Below, in pieces: positions 1 through 11,397 of a DNA stretch of 64,000 bases. The notes beneath the pieces were generated by a model that saw only the letters and a list, made by a program, of their open reading frames with translations, had not been told where the DNA came from and did not search any database. The stretch is from Ailurus styani (taxonomy: Eukaryota; Chordata; Mammalia; Carnivora; Ailuridae). How positions within the stretch are numbered: the first letter of the stretch is position 1; each line of letters begins with the position of its first letter. Both the position numbers and the translations under genes were made by a program. The DNA lies in NCBI GenBank assembly GCA_002007465.1, contig LNAC01000032.1, forward strand, positions 5,094,287 through 5,158,286, read 5' to 3'.

Positions 1-365
1 CACAAATATAACCATTTATGAAGACATACAGCAAAAAAATGTGTTATGAGATCTTAGGATACTCCACTCAAGAGAGAAGTTAGATCAAACTCCAATAAAT
101 AAGGAAAGGAAGAGGAAGAAGAGGAACTATACTGAAAAGGACAAACCATAGAGATGTGTCCTCAGGAAATGACTAATTGAACTAAAAGTCCTCTGACCAG
201 GGCCATCTGGTCTTAAAAGAACTTCAGTGGATGGAAGGAATGCGGGGACTTTAACAATATTCATGTCTCCTCAAAAACTGAGTGTTTTCACTGTGTGTCT
301 TATTCTATTATATATGAAAAAATACAATGCCAATCTATGTTTAGTAGTCATTTCTACACTTTTTA
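1..365. other. Unassigned non-coding sequence
   Basis: AT-rich DNA with no recognisable repeat, open frame of note or motif. It ends where the first Can-SINE tail begins. Confidence 0.5.
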
Positions 366-544
366 AAAAGTATTTTATTTATTTACTTAAAAGGTAGAGG
401 GGGAATGGGGGAGAAGGGCAGAGAGAGAGACACACAGGCTCCCTGCTGAGCAAGAAGCCTGATGCGGGGCTCTATCCCAGGACACCGAGATCATAACCTG
501 AGCTGAAGGCAGATGCTTAACCACCTGAGCCACCCAGACACTCC
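366..544 (-). mobile_element. Can-SINE (tRNA-derived), antisense
   Basis: Read on the minus strand this is a Can-SINE: head 'gtctgggtggctcaggtgg', then the 'gggctccctgctc'-like core, a CT-rich stretch and an A-rich tail (the tttatttattt run near 371). Divergence is moderate and no clear target-site duplication is visible. The 63-codon minus-strand frame over 387-578 is read-through of the SINE, not a gene. Confidence 0.9.
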
Positions 545-1108
545 ACATTTCTGCATTCTTTATGGAGTTTTGTAGCACAGACTTGGAAATAGGGTAACAA
601 ACTGGCTATTATCTGGCTATTAAAGACTGAGCAATCTTACTACAAGTCAACTAATGATCTTCCTTACATTTATTAAATATCATTGTACTGTGTATTATAT
701 AAAGTGATAAAATTAGACGTGGGCCTTGAAACTCAGAAATTTAAAATTTGAGTCAGAATATTAAAGCACTCTAGGACTGTTGGAGATATGTAATAAGCAA
801 ACCCCCCCCCCCCCGCCCCACTCCACACCCACACATGCAGTCCTGAATACAGGCTTAAAAGAGGGATTGCTTTTTCTACCAAGAGAATATTAGATAAAAG
901 TTATATGAACTAACTTAAATGTTGATCTTGATAGCTTAAAATTTTAGTAGCTCTTATTAAAAGAAAAGGTGAGTTATCCAACAAAAGAATAGTGACAGCA
1001 TGAAACCCTAGACAAAAAGGTGGTAAAATGGGAAGAGTGACAGAAATAAAGGTGACAGTGCTTCATTTGTTCATTTTCTCATTCATTCATTCAGAAATGA
1101 TTGAGTGC
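545..1108. other. Unassigned sequence with poly-C run and old repeat edge
   Basis: Mostly unassigned. A 13-base C run sits at 802-814, followed by a C-rich stretch to about 830. At 1079-1103 the 'cattcattcattcag' pattern looks like the start of an old L2-like element in antisense. That element appears to resume at 1632, after the LTR. Confidence 0.5.
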
Positions 1109-1631
1109 TGCAGTAGATTGTCTTATTTCATTTCCAGAGATGGCTGCAACAGGGTTTCCCATCTTACATGCCCTTTTGCAATAATTTTGCTACTCATCTA
1201 CTGAGACCTGGAGTCTGTTTCTCTCCCTCTTGAATCTTGGCTGGCCTGTGGTAAGTTCATCCAACGGTACTGGCAGAAGTGATGCGTGTAACTTCTGAGG
1301 CTGCGCTTTAAAAGATCTTTAGCCATTACCTTTGTTGTTTGGAACCGAGCTACCATGCTGTGAAGAAGCCCAAGTACCCCTATGAAGAGGCCCCAGTGAA
1401 GGAGAACCAAGTGCCCTCACTAACAACCCCAGCTGAGCTCCGGCATGTCAATTGACAGTCATGTGTGTGAAGTCATTTTGTATCTTCCAGTTGCCCTAGT
1501 ACCCCCAGATAATACTACACAGAGCAGAAGAACTATCCAATAAAACCTCAGGATCAAGAGAAATGGTAATTTTTTTTGGCTTTAAGTCACTAAGTTTAGG
1601 GAAGTTTTGTTATGAGCAATATATAACTGCA
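1109..1631 (+). mobile_element. Solitary LTR, MaLR type (MLT1/MST-like)
   Basis: The element starts TG (1109) and ends CA (1631). It is flanked by the 5-bp direct repeat 'agtgc' (1104-1108 and 1632-1636), the target-site length expected of the ERVL/MaLR group. Its 3' end has 'taagtcactaagtttaggg' followed by a degenerate form of the MaLR ending, and a polyadenylation signal (aataaa, about 1540) lies roughly 90 bp before the end. No internal retroviral sequence is attached, so it is probably a solo LTR. The family is recalled from pattern; the boundaries are seen directly. Confidence 0.75.
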
Positions 1632-1900
1632 AGTGCTCACTATGTGCCTGTCATGGGGCTAGTTGAAAAAAATGAAGACACATCCTCTTTCAAGAAACTA
1701 ATAGAATTAATAGTGTAGTGGAAGAGACCTATATGTTAACTATGCATATGATATATGGTGATAAATTCAACAGTAGCTTATTCTTGTACAGAGAGAACAC
1801 AATGAAGGAGATGATGAATATATTCTGTGTAATTAGGGAAGACTTCTAAGAGAAGATAATATTTAACCAAGGTATTTAAATAATGCATTTGAGATTGAGG
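1632..1900 (+). repeat. Old interspersed repeat, family A, left part
   Basis: The order 'ctcactatgtgcctg', then a 'tcaagaaactaatag' block, then 'agggaagacttctaagag' matches a common old mammalian repeat whose name I cannot assign. Its expected earlier part lies just left of the LTR at 1109-1631, so the LTR split it. The continuation appears at 2450-2790. Confidence 0.45.
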
Positions 1901-1999
1901 GAATTGCATGCAGAAGTATATGGAGGTATGAATCTCTATGTGTGCATCAGTTCAGACGCATCTGATGGTCAATAAAAGAAAATCTGAATCAATTTTGGT

Positions 2000-2330
2000 T
2001 AAACTAAAAGCGAAAGGTATTGGATCATACACATGAACAGCTTGGGGTAGATCTTGCTTCTTGTTTGGCTGCACACAGGGTTTCAGATGAGGTAACCTGT
2101 ATCCAATTTGTTTTCTCTCCATCATGCACTTTGCTTCCTCTGTGTTGGCTTTATTCTTAGGGCTATTACCTATAGTCTCCAGATGACTGCCAGTAGATTC
2201 AGAGGTTACACAATTCTGGATTTCTGTTTAACAGAAAAACTTGAGGATTTCTTTCTCAAGATTCCTGAAAAAATAAATTTCATTATGAATCACTGGCTCT
2301 GATTGGGTAGTGCCCATTCCTGGGACAGTT
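2000..2330 (+). repeat. Old interspersed repeat, unassigned
   Basis: The elements 'cttcctctgtgttggcttta', 'ccagatgactgccag' and 'tctgattgggtagtgcccat' come in the order of a repeat I recognise but cannot name. It sits between two blocks of family A, so it may be an insertion in that element. The 64-codon frame at 2108-2302 falls in it and is not a gene. Confidence 0.4.
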
Positions 2331-2449
2331 ACTATGGCTTAATTTAAGCAAGCATCTACTCTGGGAAAGGGGGAGAACTTAGACTATGGTTTCTGGAAAG
2401 GAGAATGAATATTAAAATACCTAGTACAGAGTACTTAGAAGTTTAAGGT

Positions 2450-2790
2450 ACTTGGTATTTCTAGAGTGTGAAGTGGCTTAACGATGAAAAATGACAGGAA
2501 ATGAGGCAGGAGACAAATGAGGCAGAGAAAGGCTATCCAGGATCTTATATATCATGCTAAAGAACTTAGTCCTTAACCTATAGGTAATATGGAGCCATTG
2601 AAAGGTTTACAGAAGAGCAGAGACATAACTTGCCTTTTAAAAGCCTGTCTTAGCATTAGAGAAGAAGGTTTGGAAGGAGTAAGGTTGCAGTCAGGGAGAC
2701 CAGAAAAAGAGACACTGTTCAAATGATAGATTAACCATTCCTGGGAGGTAGAGTCAACTGGATGCAGGAACTGATTGGATGAGTGTTGTT
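2450..2790 (+). repeat. Old interspersed repeat, family A, right part
   Basis: The typical order of this family is visible: 'atatcatgctaaagaactta', 'atatggagccattgaaaggt', 'cagggagaccag', 'gaggtagagtcaactggat'. It continues the 1632-1900 block on the same strand. Confidence 0.5.
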
Positions 2791-4245
2791 GAAGGAAGCC
2801 TGCAGAGGTGTGAACTACACTGAAGTTCTGCCAACCATGGGGAACTTCTGTTGTGTTAGAGAAGGCCGTGGGACAGAAGGCAGGAAGATACTCAGGTTAA
2901 TTGGGAGTATAAGCTATAGTCTTTATTGTTAAAATTGGTCCTCAGACTGTAATCAATTTTATCATCTTCCTTTTCTACCTCCAATGCTGGGGTTTTTATA
3001 ACACTCAGCTAACACTTAAGCTGGTCTAAGTTGCTTGCCTTGTCAGATTGAGGGGGTCGGAGTCTTTGGTTACTTTGCCCTTGTGAAGTTGTAATTGCTC
3101 CAATTACCAGTTAGCTCTTGTCCCCAGGCATGGAAGCATAATACACTATGGTTAATGCTCCTAGTTGCAGATATAGTCCCCTTTATCTCTATTCTGTGGC
3201 AACTCTAGCTCCACAAGAAAATCACATTTGAATGTTTCCATCAGTAGAGTGTTTCTTTTATTTGCCAGTTGGTCCATTGGCATGAGGAACTATAGCTTTA
3301 GGTTCAACAGAATACTTACAATATTTGCTGATGGAGGAATTCCCTGATATTGCCACCACTTTCAGAGTTAGAACCTCTAATCCAACAGAGACTAAGACTG
3401 CAGGGAAAGAGAACAAAATTTGCAAGTGCATTATTGGCAGTGATGGTAAAGGGGCCAATCCTACACTTACCTCTTGTTAATAGTCATCTGTTGCATAGGA
3501 ATCTTTATATATCCCTACCTCAGACCACTTCTCCCTCCAAAAAATGTGGCCAACTAAATATATTGATCAAATCCCTGCCAAATAGCATTTTCTCTCATTA
3601 TTGTCCCTAAGGAAAAATCATGAGTGGAGCTGTAATGTAGTGGCAGGATTTTCTGTATCACATCAACTTACTGAGCTGTGTACAGGACAAAGATTTTTCT
3701 TTCTCTGTGAGGAGAAAGACTCAGAACAAAACTGTGTGTTGAGGGAAAATAACTGATACAATAGATTAAGTGATAGAGGGATCATGGCCATATATTCATA
3801 TGATTAACTTGTATTCTCTGTATCTCTTGAAACCTGAATTGCAGTATATTATTTCTATTATATGATTGATTAGAGCTGCACAATCAACATCTGGCTTGTG
3901 TACTGGTATCCTTTCTACATAAATATGAATTGCTTTAATCCTCATTAATTGATAGGGATTGAAAAGAATATGTTCACCAGATTAGTAGCTACATACCATT
4001 TGATTAATGAGGAGTGTTGATCAGTTCCAGTAAAGATACCACATCACACATAGACACAAAACTGTGGCTTTCATTTAGCAAGTTTGTGGTAATCAATCAC
4101 CATTTACAGTGATGTTAACTAGACACCAATATAAGGACCATAATACTTGTATCCTTTATGTCTTGATTGAAACATTTACATTGTATTTTCATATGGATTG
4201 TAGTATCGCTTCTAATACACTATCTTGACTGCGTAGGGTTGTTTC
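2791..4245. other. Unassigned non-coding sequence
   Basis: No repeat or gene recognised. Frames of 66 codons (minus, 3258-3458) and 86 codons (plus, 3350-3610) overlap each other on opposite strands and have no domain I recognise. Confidence 0.5.
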
Positions 4246-4281
4246 AAAGTCTTATCCTTAAAAAAAAAAAGTCTTATCCTT
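4246..4281 (+). mobile_element. Poly(A)-only insertion with target-site duplication
   Basis: The 14-mer 'aaagtcttatcctt' occurs at 4246-4259 and again at 4268-4281, with a pure A run between them (11 As counting those shared with the second copy). This is what target-primed reverse transcription leaves if only the poly(A) tail of an RNA is copied. A tandem duplication with A-run slippage is the alternative. Confidence 0.6.
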
Positions 4282-5407
4282 GGCCTTTCATATAATAATG
4301 ACTCATATTGAATGATTCAGGGAATCATATTATTTTCTTAGTAAAGCAATATCCTACAAAACATGGTAACAAGTGTTTTGTTTCACACTTCCCTGAGCCT
4401 TCCAAATTCTTCTCCAATACTCTGCCAAGGCAGTTACAGTATCTCTACCTTTATTACTATAGGCCAAAGTTGTGACTAAGCTTCACGGAGGTCTCCCAGC
4501 TCTGGCTTAGGACTGGATTCAGGTGTTCTTGCTGAGACATTAAATCCTGAGTCATAGACGAGTATACTTCAATGTCAATAAATCTCCCCTATCCAGGTTT
4601 ATAGACTGCCTCCCCATTTTAATCCTTAAAAACCACTCCCACACATATTCTTTCAATTCCTGACAATACATATAAACCAGCACTACATTTGTTGTAAAAA
4701 AAAAAAAAGCTACTTCCTTCTAGAGCAAGAACTATATTTCCTTGCTAAGTAAATATTGAGTCATACCTTCATAACTGGTTTGTAAGCTATAAGGGGAGGA
4801 AATCGTGGGTTTTGAGAAGGCAGCATCATCTTACTAAGCATTTGCAAGATCATCAGGTAAAGGAGACTACTCTCCTCTAGGAGGGAGAGGAAGCTGCCAA
4901 TTTGGAGGATCTAGGAGAACTTGGAATTTCAATCTTCTTCAATGAACCAAACCAATGTCCCCATATTAAGTTTCAGGATTCTACTGGCTATGTCTTCAGT
5001 TTAGGAGACCTCTCTGTACTACACATTCTGTCTTTCCATAAGGTTGAGATATTTGGCCTGACTTTCAGCATAGACTGCCCTCTGATTATAGGAGTTGAAC
5101 TTTTTTTTGGAAACTTTCTAGGGAAGCATTCTGATCTTCTCAGTGTGCACTGAGTTGACAGCTGACCTCAGCCTATTATTCTATTTCTATTTTATATTCT
5201 ATTTTTTAAAAGTTTTTAAGGCATTTAAGAAAAGCCATTCAACTCCATAACCATAGTTACCATTTCTCCATATCATTTAGCGCAATGCTTTTCTTTTCTC
5301 CTATACTTCATCACATCCATTATGGGTGAGAATCGTAGTAATTGAATGCTACAGCACACTAAGTCTTATCACTATCCTATTTACCAGCAGTGATTCAGTT
5401 ATTGGTG
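4282..5407. other. Unassigned non-coding sequence
   Basis: No assigned repeat. It contains a 13-base A run near 4697 and an 83-codon frame (4902-5153) without recognisable features. Confidence 0.45.
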
Positions 5408-5800
5408 TCACCTAGAGACAATCCAGCTATAGAATCTCATTCTGAAAGTCTGCTTTCCAGGACCATTCCTGGTATCCAATGCCTTTGGGTTTCCCCAAAA
5501 GTAGTACCTGCAATAAGAACTTGGGTACAGGTAGTTTACTTGGGAAATGATCCCACAAACCATGAGTGACCAAGTAAGGAGAGTGAGACAGTGAAGGAGA
5601 AAGATCCAGCGTGAGGGTACTTCACTGAGGTCAGTGCTCTGGGCAACAAGGGGACTTTTAGAAGAACAAAGAATGCCTCCAAAAATTAGTCTGAAAGACA
5701 GGACTTTGGAGCATTTACCTACTGACTCCTTCATCATGGTTTGCCCTGCTTTAAGTGGGCAAGCCAGATCCTATGGCATTATAGAAGACACTGGGGGAAA
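5408..5800. repeat. Possible old LTR-like repeat
   Basis: Phrases such as 'gggtacaggtagtttacttg' and 'gaaatgatcccacaaacc' resemble a common old LTR-like repeat. I cannot name it or set its ends. A 109-codon minus-strand frame (5408-5737) lies inside and shows no known domain, so I do not call it a gene. Confidence 0.3.
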
Positions 5801-5819
5801 AACATGGAAAGACACACAA

Positions 5820-6360
5820 TAGCAGGCACTTGAGGTGGGAATGTGGCAGCAGGAGACGAGTTGGAATTGTCCTTGATAACCACAGCTGGCGATAACTGAA
5901 AGGACCTAGGAAGAAAGTCTAGGCTAGAGATACAGATGTGAAAATTATGTAAAGGTGATATTGAAAACATAAGAGGGAATGATATCATGAAAGAAGAGGT
6001 GGAGAACACAAAGAACACCTATTTTTCAGAGAATGGGAGAAGAGAATTCAGAGAAGACAGAATTGATCCAAGATAGAAGAGAATAAGGAGAGCATAGTAT
6101 CATAGAAAACAAGAGAAATTTCTCAAAGGAGAAGGTGATCATCATCTTCAAATGCCATAGAGAAATCCAGTAAGATAAGTACTAAGAAATATTCACTGTA
6201 TTTATCAATAAGTCAGTCATTTTGACCACCGTCTTTATAAGTTTTAGTAGGGTAGTAAGGACAAGAGGCAGATTACAATGGGTTAATGAATCAGAGGGGG
6301 AGCTTAGAGACACTGAATATGGCAATGCTTTTAAGGAGACGCAAAGTAGAGGTACAATAT
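5820..6360 (+). repeat. Old interspersed repeat, family A, middle section
   Basis: Purine-rich sequence with 'aggctagagatacagatgtg', then a 'gagaattcagagaag' type stretch and 'tctcaaaggagaaggtgatc'. This fits a later section of the repeat seen at 2450-2790, 20450-20720 and 55780-56330. Divergence is high. Confidence 0.4.
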
Positions 6361-7467
6361 TCAAGATTAACAGGAAAGGGAGAAAATCGTGGGTGCCTGT
6401 TCATGTTCCAACGCTGTAAATTAGTCAGCCCAAAGATTTCTTTTCTGTCTTAAATGAGTTCATTTGACTAATTATTTATTGAGGAGTTAGTTCTTTAGTT
6501 AGTTAATAAGAGTCTCAGCTGCTTTAGGAAATGCCATCCTTTTCTCTATCCCACTACCACTTCCTCTTACACAAGGAAAGACGTGGGTTACAACTTGGTT
6601 GTGTTCTACTTGAAACAGCAGAATCTGAGTGAGGGCCTGGGTTGTCTAGAGCCTAGAAACAGGAGGAAAAAGTGATTAAAATAAACACAAAGCTTGTTTA
6701 CATATTCACAGGAAACTTCCCACGACATATTAAAATGGAAACAAAGAGATCAAATTGAAGAAAGGGATGCAAATGTTGAATTTCTCTTAATCCGTGGAGG
6801 CCAATTTTCTCAACAGTAAAAAGCCCTGAAATAGAAAATTAGCCAAATGTACTACTGTTTTCCCTGGCTGCCAGCTTTCCAGCATCCGGTCACATTGTTG
6901 CACTGATTTTTCCCCTTATTATAGGCAGGCAGAAGCTTGAAATCCCTGCTAAAGCAGAAGGCATCCGTGCAGATGCATATCATAGGCAATTGCAGTGTGA
7001 CTCACATGGTGAGGCTGGGAATCTTGGGAGTTGAACTGAGGACAAAATGGGAGGGATTTTCCTAGGCTAGTCTCCAAGAACTCACTCTTTACACGCCCCA
7101 TTTTTAATGTAAGTCTACTGTCTAGTTAGATTGCCTCATGAAGAAAGATTATGAGGCCTATAGGGAAAGTGAGTGCTTGTTGCTTTCTTTCTTTAACTCA
7201 CTTTCTTGACTTTGTGCTTTACTTGCTCTTACTGTTGTTTTTTCTGAAGTCCCCCAACTTCATATGGGAGCTTATGAGAAACATGATAGCTAAAATTGGT
7301 GATGATCACATTACTACTTAGAATTTATACAGCAATTATTATTGGAGGGTCTAAAGAACTGTGTGGATCTAAATCTTTGGAATTCTTGTTAGAAGATGGT
7401 GATGATAGGAACATTACTGGGATGAAGAGTGATATCTGATGACAGGAAGAGCTTAGTAGGCAGCTTT
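6361..7467. other. Unassigned non-coding sequence
   Basis: No repeat, gene or strong motif recognised. Confidence 0.5.
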
Positions 7468-7550
7468 CCCTTGTCCCCTTATCCCCCATTATCCTTGCTC
7501 CCTCTCTCCCCTTCCTTCCCTCTTTCCCACCCCTCCTCTTCCTTCTTCAT
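7468..7550. repeat. Polypyrimidine tract
   Basis: An almost uninterrupted C/T-rich stretch of about 80 bases on the plus strand, of low complexity. Confidence 0.75.
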
Positions 7551-7660
7551 GCCACTATGTCTGCCCTGATAGCCTGCTTTCCTCATAGCATTATTATAAG
7601 ATCCAATAACACATAGGAAACTATTTTAAAGTTCATAAAGCCCTATGAAGCTGTTTTATG
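7551..7660 (+). repeat. MIR-like SINE relic
   Basis: 'tttcctcatagcattattat', then 'agatccaataacacatagg' and 'taaagttcataaagc' follow the order of the 3' half of an old MIR-type element in sense. Confidence 0.4.
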
Positions 7661-7894
7661 ATTAGAATGATCACTCTAGTGCTATTTTGGAAGGAAGATC
7701 AAAGATGATATCACTGATGGAAACACAGCAATTGATGCATGAATATTTCATTCTTTTACCTTGCACTTGAAACTGAAGTAGAAGTAGTAGTGGACTTGTG
7801 ATATTGTTTCTTAACTAATTGATTGATAACAGTAGTCATACTTTTGTCTCAATTCTACCTGTGTCAGGCTTTGAGTGTATGTATATAACTCACT

Positions 7895-7990
7895 TCATCT
7901 TTACCTCTATCTCTATATATTCTCTGCCATGTCTATATCCTTTACACCTATCTGTATCTATCTCTATCTGTATATCTGTATCTATCATAG
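7895..7990 (+). repeat. Degenerate (TATC)n microsatellite
   Basis: Repeated tatctctat / tctgtatc units with many interruptions. It produces the tyrosine- and leucine-rich frame at 7875-8168, which is not a gene. Confidence 0.7.
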
Positions 7991-10097
7991 ATGTTTAGGA
8001 CTATTCATCAAAATCACATGGGTCATCAAACTGTTAACTGATTTATTGATACCAAAACCATTTGTGGAGTCTGCCTGTAACCTTCCTTCTTGGTGCTATC
8101 ATTCTTCCTTAACGATTTTTAGCATACTCACAAAAAGATGTGCCTGTGTCCTGTTTCTGTCAGAATGAGCTGGTCTATTTCTTAGAAGCCCAGAACTGTT
8201 AGAGCATCCCAAAGCTTTCCTCAGGCTTTGAGACCATAGTAGCCACTTTTCATATGTTTCTGAACATTCAGTGAGGAAGACATTAGGGCCTCAGCATATG
8301 ATACAATATACTTCTAGGATATTAGATACTCTCAGATATTAGATATAAAGCCAATCTATTTGACATCTAGTAGGACTTCTGGAAGATGCTGGGCTTACAT
8401 GAACATCTGGGCCATCTATGGTAGGTTCATATCTCAGGACTGTGTAGATGTTTAGCACATACTTGTCAGGTGAACACTCTCAGCCTATTATTCTTAGATC
8501 AAAATCTACCCCAAGCTGAGATGCTTGCTTCTTGCTTCAGGAACATTACTGAGTTGGCTAAATCTTTAAATGGGAAGGAAACATAAAAATGAAATAGAAT
8601 CTTTTTCTGTTAAGTTCTCTTTGAGCCCTCTAGGTAGTTCATCTTCCCTAGGCTGAGATTTTTTTTTTAACATCCCATTTTTTTTCTCTCCTACCCCCCA
8701 CAAAACCATAACATATCAAAAGTATCACATTTTAAGTGTTCATCTTGTTGAAGAGTTTGCAGGATACATAGCCTTCTTTGGGAACCAACCACTACAGGGA
8801 GCCATTGGGGTGGCAATAGGAATACTTATCTATAGGCTGAAATAGAAAAAATGGTCTGCACCATCTCTGGGGTTTTGCAGTTTTGTGATTGTGTAATAAT
8901 AACAAGACTGCCTCCTTCCAACTATAGCCTTCTACCACATAACAAATGTATCTGCAGATGCTTCCAGAGGTCATAAGCACAACAAAGAATTTATTAACTG
9001 AGGGCATCACTTTGGATTGCTCCCTAGTATGTGTGCTTCTGGTTCTGTGATTTAACTGGCTTCTGAATTTTCTCAGTGCAATCAGTGTTTTCCTTGGGAT
9101 GGAGGATTTAAGAACCCCTTTGGGACAGATCATCTTGTTTGATCTTAGAGGGGAAAGAGAAAAAAGAATTTCTCTCTCTCCCCCAATTTGGGCAGGACCA
9201 TGACGTGGAATTCTATCACCCTCCCCCACTCCCTCATCAGCTCAAGGTTGTATTGTTTAATCACTTCATGCATAATCTCGTATAGATTACAATATCTTCT
9301 TGAAAAAACTTCCCAAAGGCACTTAAAGTTACAAATGCTAGACAATTTTATTAAGGTGGAACCTAACCGTGACACCCTTGGGTATATAGCTGAATTTTGT
9401 GCAAGGGTTTTAGTTTCATTGCTGAAGTGATGTTGCATGAAGATTATCAACCTTTAAATATTACTCCATTCATGATTTAATTTTAGTTCAAGACCAGTGG
9501 GTGTTCAAAATGAAGCATAGATCTCAAGTCTTTATTTCTAGGAGAGTGGCTGCAGATGCTAATTTAAATTTATGGAGGAAAACAATGGCCCGTGGCAAAC
9601 TAAGTAGAGCATCCGGGAGACCATTGGTATTCAGGGAGGACACTTCCTAATTAAGCTGTACACCTCCCTCTCCTACTCTCAAGACCCAGTGGTTGTTGTT
9701 TATGACAGATAACTTACCATTTGTTATTGTTTTCATTTTCTTCCCTCAAGTTTTTAGATTTGTATTTCTGCTAGAAAATTTTGAAAATTATCTAATTCAC
9801 TGGACAGTTCTCCCCTTAAGGAAAGCATAAGCTTGAATTGAAAATTAACTTTTGCTTTGGAGCCCTAGAAGTATAGACATTTTATCCTTTTGTGGAAATA
9901 TGACAGAAAAAGCTTGTCATAATTTCCCTTTTGTGCACTGCCACAGATTACTCTCAGGGATACACTGAGAATTATTAGGGAATGAAGGATGAGTGGCAAA
10001 CACAGGCACTGTGTTATCATTTCAAATTACCATGGGAACCCTATTAATAAAGTGGAAATTCAGCTTTTACAGAACTCACCCTACCTGAGGTGTCATT
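7991..10097. other. Unassigned non-coding sequence
   Basis: No repeat recognised. It holds one of the longest frames outside recognised repeats, 145 codons on the minus strand at 8792-9229. That frame overlaps other frames on both strands, shows no signal peptide, domain or repeat I recognise, and reads like chance. Confidence 0.45.
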
Positions 10098-10113
10098 CTT
10101 AATTTCTTTTCTT

Positions 10114-10283
10114 TTCTTTTTTTAAAGATTTTATTTATTTATATGACAGAGAGAGATCACAAGTAAGGGCAAGCAGGCTCCCCGTTGAGCAGAGAGCCTG
10201 ATGTGAGGCTCGATCCCAGGACTCCAAGATCATGACCCGAGCCAAAGGCAGAGGCTTAACCCACTGAGCCACTCAGGTGCCCC
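10114..10283 (-). mobile_element. Can-SINE, antisense, with 16-bp TSD
   Basis: Antisense Can-SINE with a T-rich start (tail), a GA-rich part and the head 'gggcacctgagtggctcagt' at the right end. It is flanked by the exact direct repeat 'cttaatttcttttctt' at 10098-10113 and 10284-10299. The tail joins the repeat directly, as expected of L1-mediated insertion. Confidence 0.95.
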
Positions 10284-10299
10284 CTTAATTTCTTTTCTT

Positions 10300-10800
10300 A
10301 TTCTGTCTCTCTCCCCCTTGGCCTACTCTTTTCCTTACTGCATCAGCACTGGTGTAATCCTTTGAACTTGCCCAAGGTTATAGTTTAATAGCTGATTGTC
10401 TGGGGTTAGGAAGTACCTACTTACTGATGGGAAGAGTGTTGTTGTCTGATTAGAAATAGTCATGATTCTCAAAGATCTAAGGTAAAGTGATTGAACTGTT
10501 CACAATTCTGCTTTGTGCAGGGGTCAGGATGATGGAGGTAGCATGGTCAATGGAAGAATATGCTACTGACTTTTCCTAGAAGATCCTCTGGTGGAAAGAA
10601 TGTAATGTAAGCAAGGACTTCCACAGCCTTCTGCTGTCACAGACTAGTTCTACTGTAGTCAAGTCTTCCCTTACTTTTGCAATCTAATATTTTTCCTTCC
10701 CTTTCCACTGCTTAAGTATAGGTTTCCTATTGATGAAATAATACAGAATAATACATTAAGAAACCGATAGTGACTATTCTGCGTTGTAAAAGTCTGGCTT
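10300..10800. other. Unassigned non-coding sequence
   Basis: Nothing recognised between two Can-SINE insertions. Confidence 0.5.
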
Positions 10801-10817
10801 AAGACCTGTAACATGTT

Positions 10818-11016
10818 GGGGTGCCTGGGTGGCTCAGTGGGTTAAAGCCTCTGCCTTCGGCTTGGGCCATGGTCTCGGGGTCCTGGGATCGAGCCCCTGC
10901 ATCAAGCTCTGCATCGGGCTCCCTGCTCGGCAGAGAGACTGCTTTCTCCTCTCTCTCTGCCTGCTTGTAATCTCTCTCTCTGTCAAATAAATAAATAAAA
11001 TCTAAAAAAAAAAAAA
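10818..11016 (+). mobile_element. Can-SINE, sense, with 17-bp TSD
   Basis: The head 'ggggtgcctgggtggctcag' is followed by 'gttaaagcctctgccttcgg', a CT-rich block and a tail of ataaataaaa plus a 15-A run. The flanks 'aagacctgtaacatgtt' (10801-10817) and 'aagacctgtgatgtgtt' (11017-11033) form a slightly diverged target-site duplication. The tRNA-derived head should carry the pol III promoter boxes. Confidence 0.95.
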
Positions 11017-11109
11017 AAGACCTGTGATGTGTTAAGTTCTAATGACTGGCTTTCTGGGCAAGAAGTTCTGATTTGTAGTATCTGCTGATTGCCACAGTAT
11101 AGATACTCC

Positions 11110-11290
11110 CCTGTCTGATTTCAAGGTACCAGTTCAGAGCTGGGAAGAGCTCTGGTTTTAGCACACTACTGAAAAAATACTAAGTGCCTAGAATACATGG
11201 CTTAGAACAGAGTAAATACTAAGTTAATGTGTCTTTTTATCAATCATTGTTACTCACTATTGTGATTATTATTGCTTTCTTTTTCTCTTT
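11110..11290 (+). repeat. MIR-like SINE relic, 3' end
   Basis: 'taagtgcctagaatacatgg' followed by 'cagagtaaatactaagttaa' and 'tgattattattgc' resembles the end of a sense MIR. Its left limit is uncertain. Confidence 0.4.
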
Positions 11291-11397
11291 TCCTCTTCTT
11301 TTATCAGTGTATGTATATATCCAGTGGTGTGTTGAAAAACACTAAAATATTTTTTTGATTTGTATCATTCACTACTTTCCTTCTTTTGCTATTGTTT

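Noticed and set aside
5408..5737. 109-codon frame with hydrophobic stretches
   Set aside because: No family recognised, and it lies in probable old repeat sequence.
8792..9229. 145-codon frame on the minus strand
   Set aside because: No recognisable domain, overlaps other frames on both strands, and has no exon or promoter context; likely chance.
9188..9450. Overlapping frames on both strands suggesting a coding exon
   Set aside because: No splice context, domain or codon pattern supports an exon.
10818..11016. tRNA-like sequence at SINE heads
   Set aside because: The heads derive from a tRNA but are part of SINEs with A-rich tails and target repeats, not tRNA genes.
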